Shown in pieces: positions 57,368 through 64,000 of a stretch of 64,000 nt of DNA (position 1 is its first letter; each line of letters starts with the position of its first letter). Made by a program: the position numbers and the translations under genes. Origin of the DNA: Pammene aurita. Its lineage: Eukaryota; Arthropoda; Insecta; Lepidoptera; Tortricidae. Location of the stretch: contig OX352304.1 of assembly GCA_947086415.1 (NCBI GenBank), positions 23,204,123 to 23,268,122 on the forward strand. Reading direction: 5' to 3'. The notes under the pieces were generated by a model. It was not told the DNA's origin, ran no database searches, and saw nothing but the letters and a program-made list of their open reading frames with translations.

Positions 57368-57597
57368 TTACTTTCACTTTGACTTTCACTCTGACTTTCA
57401 CTCTGACTTTCACTTTGACTTTCACTTTGACTTTCACTTTGACTTTTACCTTTGACTTTCACTTTGACTTTCACTTTGACTTTCACTTTGACTTTCACTT
57501 TCACTTTAACTTTCAGTTTGACTTTCACTTTTACTTTCACTTTGACTTTCACTTTGACTTTCACTTTCTCTTTGACTTTGACTTTGACTTTCACACA
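57368..57597 (+). repeat. 12-bp minisatellite CACTTTGACTTT
   Basis: About 19 units of TTTCACTTTGAC and close variants. It is open in more than one frame only because of its periodicity. Confidence 0.92.
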
Positions 57598-57620
57598 AAG
57601 AAAGTAAAAGTAAAAAGAAG

Positions 57621-58140
57621 CTCCAGATTTTGATACCGGTACCATCTGCTCATCAGTACAAGTCGAATGAGCCCAAACAGCATGAGTCTATGATGCGCCA
57701 AACCCGAGATCCAGTAGGGATCCCCAGGGTCCAGCATGAGCTCCAGATTTTGATACCGGTACCATCTGCTCATCTGTACAAGTCGAATGAGCCCAAACAG
57801 CAAGAGTCTATGATGCGCCAAACCCGAGATCCAGTAGGGATCCCCAGGGTCCAGCATGAGCTCCAGATTTAGATACCGGTACCATCTGCTCATCAGTACA
57901 AGTCGAATGAGCCCAAACAGCATGAGTCTATGATGCGCCAAACCCGAGATCCAGTAGGGATCCCCAGGGTCCAGCATGAGCTCCAGATTTTGATACCGGT
58001 ACCATCTGCTCATCAGTACAAGTCGAATGAGCCCAAACAGCATGAGTCTATGATGCGCCAAACCAGAGATCCAGTAGGTAGCCCTAGGGTCCAGCATGAG
58101 CTCCATCTTGTGATATTGGTCCCGACTTCCGAACCCGAGA
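57621..58140 (+). repeat. 120-bp tandem repeat, four copies plus partial
   Basis: Units start CTCCAGATTTTGATACCGGT at 57621, 57741, 57861 and 57981, with a degenerate partial at 58101. Units differ by one or a few bases. Because 120 is a multiple of three, long frames exist on both strands with a 40-residue period; these are by-products, not evidence of a protein. Confidence 0.95.
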
Positions 58141-58407
58141 TGCAGTTTTAAAATTAATTATTAGTGTAAGACAAGGATTAATTTAGTTACACTAACGTTA
58201 ATCTAATTAACTGTAATTCTTATTAAATTTTCGAGACGTTAGTGTAACTAATAGGTTAATTCTAATTGACGACGTCACAAAATCAATGCGAACTAACGTT
58301 AGTAAAAATTGATGTTAGTGTAATTGATTAGTTACGGAATTAATCTTCAATCTTATTGATCAATTTTCAATTCTAATTGAAATTATCGGCCAACACTGGT
58401 ACCTAGT

Positions 58408-58570
58408 GACCTGCTTTGCACTTCGTAAATCGTGGGTTCGGTTCCCGCAACAGACACACACAGAGTGGTGAACAATTTTATTGTTCTTGTCTTTAAGACA
58501 AACATGTATTGTCTTAAATTGGTATGTATCTAAATTTAAATAAGTCTTATCTCATTTCCACTCCATACCT
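58408..58570 (+). repeat. tRNA-related SINE fragment cut by the hAT element
   Basis: TCGTGGGTTCGGTTCCCGCA is a tRNA-like T arm with B box, followed by an AT-rich body. The 5' half of the tRNA-like head lies left of the hAT-type MITE (GCGCACCTACTGTACCTAG, to 57079) and joins across the 8-bp duplication. Confidence 0.5.
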
Positions 58571-58575
58571 ACTTA

Positions 58576-58880
58576 TAGTAGAACAAAATTACACATTCGT
58601 TGTTTTCGAAACTGACTCACACTTGGCCGTTTTCAGATTTTTACTTTATTTCGACCGAAAGACAAACCTTCGAGCCAAATTTCAGTTCGGTACGACCATT
58701 GGAAGATATACCCATTTAGTTCATTATGACTTCATAGTAGAACAAAGTTACACCTTCGCTATTTTTAAAACTGACTCACACTTGGCCGTTTTCAGATTTT
58801 TCCCTTTACTTTGACCTTAAGACCTATCTCCATGCCAAATTTCAAGTCAGTACGACCATTGGAAGTGGTCTAGGTTTTTG
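58576..58880 (+). repeat. Tandem duplication of about 159 bp
   Basis: TAGTAGAACAAAATTACAC at 58576 and TAGTAGAACAAAGTTACAC at 58735 begin two diverged copies that share ACTGACTCACACTTGGCCGT and GTACGACCATTGGAAG. GAGTCAGTGAGTGAG microsatellite follows near 58880-58920. Confidence 0.75.
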
Positions 58881-59879
58881 ATGAGTCAGTGAATCAGTGA
58901 GTGAGTCAGTGAGTGAGTGTATAGTAAAAATAGCGATTTTCTGACGTCAATATCTCAAGAACTGCTATAGGTAGAATAATGAAATTTTGTATTCTAGACA
59001 ATTAAGGGGATGTCAACAGACACTCGAAATTTCATATGCGTAGATAAAATATGTTTTGAGTTATAGGGTGGTCGAAATTGGCCCGAAATGGTTCGTGTAA
59101 TATAACCCACGGCCGGTGTGTCGCTTTTTTTGCTCGAACTTGGCGGACACACTGCCGTGTGTCTAGATAAACAACAAAATGGTGGACCTACGGCATAAAT
59201 TAAATCCCCTGCAAATTCACACCGCAGTCAGGTTTTTTAATTTTTTTAATTCAACTTGTCGCAGAATCCATTACGCCAGTGCTCGTGGAGCGAGATAGCT
59301 TGGCTATCTCGTCTATCCCGTGCAAAGGGCTCGAATCGTCGAAGATAGTAGAAAAGAGCAACACATACGATACGGCATAATGCACGACACGGCTTTGATG
59401 CCGTGTGGCGCAAGAAAACGGCCTCGTTGCTAGACAACAGCATCCTTATCATGGTATCATTTTATCGCCTATCACGTCATGCATCACTTTCGCACTTACA
59501 TACTTGTTAGAACGAGACAGCTATGGTGACAGGTGATAAAAATACGACCATAGTCCGATGCTAGCTAACAAGCTAGATTGTCCTCTGTTGTGGTAAATGG
59601 GTCAGAGGATCAAATCACTCATGTATATAAATGATTAGATACCTAACTAACTTAACAATTAAGTACAATACTAACTATTTAATTTTGTAGACCTTATGTT
59701 GATAAATAAAGACATTTATTTTATTTTAAAATCCGTTCAATTGTTATGAATACTTACGAGTAGATATATGTATATATCATGTCATGATAAATCATGATTT
59801 TGTACAGGTTCTGTGTCGCCTTCAACGCGACCATTCATTATGCCACTGCCAAGGTTTAAGAGTCCGGTAACGATTTGAA
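58881..59879. other. Spacer without supported gene
   Basis: After the GAGTCAGT tract the region is unremarkable; a short inverted pair GGCCGGTGTGTCG...CGGACACACTGCCG lies near 59112. A 68-codon minus frame at 59246-59452 is not recognised. Confidence 0.4.
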
Positions 59880-60132
59880 AACGAAAATCGCTAATAATAA
59901 AATAACGCACATGGATTGCATTTGATAAGATAGTTTGAAGTCTTGTTGTTGTAAAAAAATACTTTTGGTTCACATTTATTATTATTTAATACCCGAAAAC
60001 TCAATTCTTGCCGAGCTTGTTTAGTGAGGACGTTGATTCGTCGACGTCAAACTTTGTTTTTTTTTTTATTATTATTTGTCAATGCCTTCCAATATATTTT
60101 ATGTTATATATCTGAATTAAGCATAAAGCCAA

Positions 60133-60512
60133 TTATTTTACATGTTTTTTTTTTTTTTTTTAGAGTGGGTATTCCACTCATACATTAGTATGTTATTCAA
60201 TCAAATACAAACATTGAAAACATTGAAAAAAATAATCAACCCAGTTGGACATGAACCAACATCGATACGCCTTACCGGGGCTCGATATCGCTTTATCAAT
60301 TAAGCTATGGGTTCAGTTACCGAGCTGACGAAATTCTCAATGCCTTCAATCATCTTTTTGCATTTATTTTTACATCGACTTTATAGCAGCCGTAAGCGAC
60401 ATCTAGGTGCCAACCACTAGAGTTAGATACCTTTCCCGCCGACCCTTTTACAAGGTCCAACTGGGTTGATTATTTTTTTCAATGTTTTCAATGTTTGTAT
60501 TTGATTGAATAA
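60133..60512 (-). mobile_element. tRNA-related retroposon with 61-bp inverted arms
   Basis: The 380-bp insertion is flanked by the 11-bp duplication CATAAAGCCAA (60122-60132, 60513-60523). The related repeat at about 21480-21520 shows the empty site. On the minus strand it ends in a run of about 18-19 A. The arms 60190-60250 and 60455-60515 are perfectly complementary over 61 bp. A tRNA-like unit is at 60238-60313. It is non-coding. Confidence 0.8.
60238..60313 (-). ncRNA. tRNA-like domain in retroposon
   Basis: On the minus strand: acceptor-like AACCCA/TGGGTT, D stem GCTT/AAGC, T arm GTTGG-TTCATGT-CCAAC with a 7-nt loop, and A-box-like TAGCTTAATTGATAAAG. The anticodon arm is abnormally long (GCC-CCGGTAA-GGC inside GATA/TATC), so this is not a working tRNA gene. 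It may still recruit RNA polymerase III. Confidence 0.55.
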
Positions 60513-61082
60513 CATAAAGCCAAGTTTATTTCTACTTTTAATTTTTTATGAAATACTTTAATGCATTCCCAAAAATACCTCCTAAACTTCGGCAAATTTT
60601 CTTAAAATTGCTCTAGGTAAACTACTTTTGCTCAAAAAATATGTATGAAAATGAAAAAAACTGATCCACTTATTCCTTAAACGACTCATTTCCCAACGTA
60701 TTTATATATTTTACATACTGTTTTAACATCATTTTAATCAATAAAAATCTTACTCTTTTCACCTCTCCAAACAAAAATCGCGAAACAGCTTTTAGATTAA
60801 GGTAAATTATTTATAAATAAAGCATATTATCAAAAAATTGTACCACTTAGACAGTTAAAAAAAACGATCTTTTAAAATATGTATACAAACTAATAGAACT
60901 CTTCTCAGTTAAACTGTAAAATAGTATCGAAAAGTTGAGCGAAAACGAAAAAAAACTTTACCGGACCACAAATCTGTGACCTCAACCAACTTAACTAATC
61001 TGCAATTTTTAATTTAGTTTAGACAAACAATAGAAAGTCATAAAAGTAACAAATAATCTGTGTTTATCAACAAATACTTTCT

Positions 61083-62195
61083 GTAATAAATTAATACTTC
61101 TGCATTTATTTGTTACTTTTATAACTTTATTAGAAAGTACTCCGTTTTTAGGGTTCCGTAGTCAACTAGGAACCCTTATAGTTTCGCCATGTCTGCCCGT
61201 CCGTCCGTCCGTCCGCGGATAATCTCAGTGGCCGTTAGCACTAGAAAGCTGAAATTTGGTACTAATATGTATATCAATCACGCCGATAAAGTGGTGAAAT
61301 AAAAAGTGGAAAAAAAGTTTTATTAGGGTACCTCCCCTATACGTAAAGTCGGAGGTGATTTTTTTTTTCATTTCAACTCTAACGTGTGATATATTGTTGG
61401 ATAGGTATTTAAAAATGAATAGGGGTTTACTAAAATCATTTTTTGATAATGTAAATATTTTCGGAAATAATCGCTCCAGAAGTAAAAAAAAATGTGTCTC
61501 CCCCCTCTAACTTTTGAACCATAAGTTTTAAAAATATGAAAAAAATCTCAAAAGTAGAACTTTATAAAAACTTTATAGGAAAATTATTTTGAACTTCATA
61601 GGTTGTATAGTTTTTGAAAAAAAATTACAAAATAATTTCTGAACTAAGTTTGTAATTTAACCGTATAAGCAGGTGTTTATTGTGCCTGTAATTTCTACAA
61701 AATCACAATAAAATTACGTGCTTTCAAATAAAGTAAAAACGGTGAAAATCGGTTAACGCAATAAATAATCATCCCATAAAAATCATCTTCCATACTTTAA
61801 ACTCGCGCGCAATAGTTTACTTAATTTGCCGTTAGATGTCGCTGAACGTGGAACGCTCATATCATATCCTACGTGGCGGTGTTATTTTAACTCTTAAGTG
61901 GGGACACTTACTGTGACGGACGGAAAACTACGGAACCCTACACTGAGCGTGGCCCGACACGCTCTTGGCCGGTTTTTTTTATAGTCTTTAGTGTAGCTTA
62001 CTGTAACACATAAATTCTTCTGTATTTAATTGTTACTTTTATAACTTTGTAAGAAAGTACTCCGTTTTTATAGTCTTTAGTGTAGCTTACTGTAACAAAT
62101 AAATACTTCTGTATTTAATTGTTACTTTTATAACTTTAAAAGAAAGTACTCCGTTTTTATAGTCTTTAGTGTAGCTTACTGTAACAAATAAAACT
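61083..62195 (+). repeat. About 89-bp tandem repeat split by a GGTTCCG element
   Basis: Units containing TTGTTACTTTTATAACTTT and GAAAGTACTCCGTTTTTA and then TAGTCTTTAGTGTAGC lie at about 61083-61150 and 61981-62195. The GGTTCCG-family element separates the first unit from the rest. Confidence 0.8.
61151..61972 (-). mobile_element. GGTTCCG-family element, complete
   Basis: It starts GGGTTCCGTAGTCAACTAGG and ends CGCTCTTGGCCGG. It is closely related to the nested copies in the inverted duplication and has the same internal marks (CCGTCCGT array, poly-C near 61500). Non-coding. The target was CCGTTTTTA within the tandem repeat. Confidence 0.85.
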
Positions 62196-62914
62196 TCTTG
62201 AATTTTAGGAATAAAACTTTTCAATTAAAATCAGCTAGGCGCGAAATGTTGAATGACTACTCTGACGAGACTGGCAGGAGGGAACTACCGAGAGTATTTT
62301 GTTCTTAACCTGTCTCTGCATTGCCCACTGTTGCAGATAATTTTGAAGTTTTTTATCCTTACATTGTAGTAAAGTAACATAACTCGTTTGTTCCGTAATA
62401 TTTAACCTAAATTTCACAAAGGACTTTTACTTTTGAAACCTTTACGTAGACATGCCTATATTGAACTATTCCGTTCTAACCACAGTTTAACATTTTATTA
62501 TTCATTTAAAACGATTTATAATTGCACTACAAAGCTCTGGTATTGAGCAAAACCTTGTTGCCACAGGAAATAGTTGCATTATAAAATGTATCCGTTGTCC
62601 CTTCGTCTTATCTAGAAAATTGTTTAATAAACATAGGCCATAGATGTACCTTGAATATACGTACTCGTAGGTACCTAAGTATGTAATTTTATATCACTAG
62701 GGTCAAACTTTATGAATCATTAAATTAAAGAATATCGTGCAGGGCACCGATTCGACATGGTATAAGTGACAGTCGCTTGCGAGAAAACTATGATATCACA
62801 CTTTGTGACAGTTGAAATCGGGGTGGAATCACTCAAGAGTGATATCTAAAATGGTGGCCATAGCTATAGACAAAACGCTCTAGCGAGACCTACTGACAGC
62901 TTGACAGTTTAGGT
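62196..62914. other. Spacer without supported gene
   Basis: AT-rich DNA. A 60-codon minus frame at 62235-62417 matches nothing that I recognise. Confidence 0.45.
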
Positions 62915-62922
62915 GTGGACAC

Positions 62923-63288
62923 CAGGGATGTAACAGATGTGGTTTTATCGGAACCGAAAGCGGAATCAGATGTTTTAAATTTAGTTTATCGGAACCAGAA
63001 ACGGAATCGGAACCGCTAACAGAAGCGGAACCAGAATCGGAACCCCAGTGATAGGTGGACGAGATGGTCTAAGGGATGGTCTAAGCTGAGTCCATTGACA
63101 GGTATAAACCTGTTTGTTTTTGATGTACGCCGCTCATATCCCCCCGCTGCGTTGCTATGACATCCGATATAACTTCTGTTTTGAAAGTAACAGAACCGGA
63201 ACCGAAGCGGATGTTTAAAACCAATCGGAAGTTCCTTAACTTGAACTTGACTTAACGGAACCAGAACCGGAGCTCTGTAACATCCCTG
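62923..63288. mobile_element. hAT-type MITE with CAGGGATGTAACAGA end
   Basis: The 366-bp element starts CAGGGATGTAACAGA and ends TCTGTAACATCCCTG, with the exact 8-bp duplication GTGGACAC at 62915-62922 and 63289-63296. The interior is rich in CGGAACC-type repeats. No transposase. Confidence 0.9.
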
Positions 63289-63817
63289 GTGGACACGTGT
63301 GGCCAGGATGGATATCACTCACTCTATCCACTAGCGATACAAGTGTGACATCCACGACTCACAGTTTGGCATGTCGAATCGATGCCCAGGGCAACCATTG
63401 TTACAGCTGAACTAGGATTATTTTAAGTGATTATCGATTGTATAAGGAATGTACTCATTGACTAAACTAAATGGTCTGTACCTTTACTCAGCAGATAACT
63501 ACGACTAAAAACTTAAGAACATCGGAATTGTAATTTACCTAAAGTACGATTCCGAAAAAAAAAATATCCAATTCCAATCCAATTTTTAATCTCGGAAAGA
63601 CTTTAGATGTCGCTACTAAATACGCACAGGCTACGGCGTAGAGCTTAGTAGTAAATAATACCTCATTTTAATAGTACCTGTATTACAATACAAAAAAATT
63701 TTAAGATATTTGTAACTAAATTTCAAGAATTTTTTTTTTTACCAAATATCAAATTTGTTGCACATCAATCGAGGTCTTTAAAAATAACATTGAGGTTTAT
63801 TTAAACATTTTTAGACT

Positions 63818-64000
63818 TAGGGCGGGTTGCACCACGCACACTTAACGAACTCATCATGGTTACAGTAGACGTCAAGTCCGTTTTTCCGTTGCACCATGCA
63901 CTTTAGCAGTCAGAAAGTTACGTTAACCTTAACCAGCCGTCGAGCACTGGTTAACTCAAATCTACGTTTAAATATGGCTGACAGTTTGCAAAAATGTCTC
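63818..64000 (+). mobile_element. MITE with TAGGGCGGGTTGCACCA end, runs off the window
   Basis: TAGGGCGGGTTGCACCA followed by a second GTTGCACCATGCAC is the start of a common lepidopteran MITE. Its right end lies outside the window. Confidence 0.6.

Larger units (their letters stand above)
57080..58399. mobile_element. hAT-type MITE with internal tandem arrays
   Basis: The 1320-bp element starts CAGTGTTGGCCGA and ends TCGGCCAACACTG, with the exact 8-bp duplication GTACCTAG at 57072-57079 and 58400-58407. The long termini share TTAGTGTGATTGAAAA-like and ACACTAACGTTA-like blocks. The centre holds a 12-bp array (57368-57597) and a 120-bp array (57621-58140). No transposase is present. Confidence 0.92.
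59880..60960 (-). repeat. Dispersed repeat, copy 2, interrupted
   Basis: Inverted homologue of 21060-21660. It is interrupted by the retroposon at 60133-60512; on both sides the alignment resumes (ACATGGATTGCATTTGATAA on the left, CTAAACTTCGGCAAATTTTC on the right). Confidence 0.7.

Noticed and set aside
57310..57633. Frames of repeated Thr-Phe-Thr-Leu and Val-Lys-Val-Lys
   Set aside because: They are translations of the 12-bp minisatellite on either strand.
57591..58106. A 171-codon minus-strand frame with a 40-residue repeat
   Set aside because: It is a by-product of the 120-bp tandem array; the plus strand is open as well, and there is no start context or domain.
1..64000. CRISPR arrays, bacterial operons, telomeric TTAGG arrays or integrated virus genes
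   Set aside because: No regularly spaced direct repeats with unique spacers, no Shine-Dalgarno-linked gene strings, no TTAGG tracts and no capsid, polymerase or envelope-like frames were seen.

Overview
This is a transposon-dense eukaryotic window, most likely from a lepidopteran (moth or butterfly). The evidence is an insect-type arylalkylamine N-acetyltransferase gene split by canonical GT/AG introns, AT-rich spacer with many miniature inverted-repeat elements, the interspersed ACCGGCCAAG...GGAACCCTAAAA repeat family I know from Lepidoptera, a tRNA-derived SINE, an APE-type LINE, a mariner and a Tc1 element. There are no bacterial-style operons, and most long open frames are mobile-element relics. 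Family names rest on pattern memory, since no database could be searched.

Host gene. Four exons on the minus strand (33993-34076, 13753-13892, 12895-13075, 7149-7354) join with consistent phases into 203 codons plus 2 nt of a GNAT acyltransferase, from the start methionine to just past the acetyl-CoA loop. The C-terminal exon or exons should lie left of base 1. Intron 1 is about 20.1 kb and intron 3 about 5.5 kb; both are filled with repeats.

Layout. 1-4.7 kb: interspersed repeats. 4.75-6.58 kb: a complete TIR transposon (8-bp target duplication) with an internally deleted orphan transposase-like gene. 6.9-13.9 kb: three exons with MITEs between and around them. 13.9-34 kb: intron 1, with at least ten MITEs, a truncated LINE reverse transcriptase, perfect hairpins and an LTR/primer-site remnant. 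34-42 kb: spacer, MITEs, a LINE C-terminal relic and an apparently intact mariner (39097-40387). 42.28-52.70 kb: a large inverted duplication centred at 47345/47346, with a third, direct copy of the central 499 bp at its left edge. 51.87-54.34 kb: a 5'-truncated LINE with one in-frame stop. 54.4-55.4 kb: a broken Tc1. 55.8-56.5 kb: a foldback element with 305-bp arms. 57.08-58.40 kb: a hAT-type MITE containing two tandem arrays. 59.9-61.0 kb: an old repeat split by a tRNA-related retroposon. 61-62.2 kb: a tandem repeat split by a GGTTCCG-family element. 62.9-63.3 kb: another hAT-type MITE.

The most notable signals are: (1) the inverted duplication, whose centre is a natural imperfect hairpin and whose outer junction has 3-bp microhomology, a structure like that of DUP-TRP/INV-DUP rearrangements; (2) the 1.83-kb transposon that gives termini and an 8-bp target duplication to a recurrent but unclassified arthropod protein family; and (3) two TIR elements sharing CGTACCCTTGGT-like ends, apparent 4-bp target duplications and unrelated coding-like cargo.
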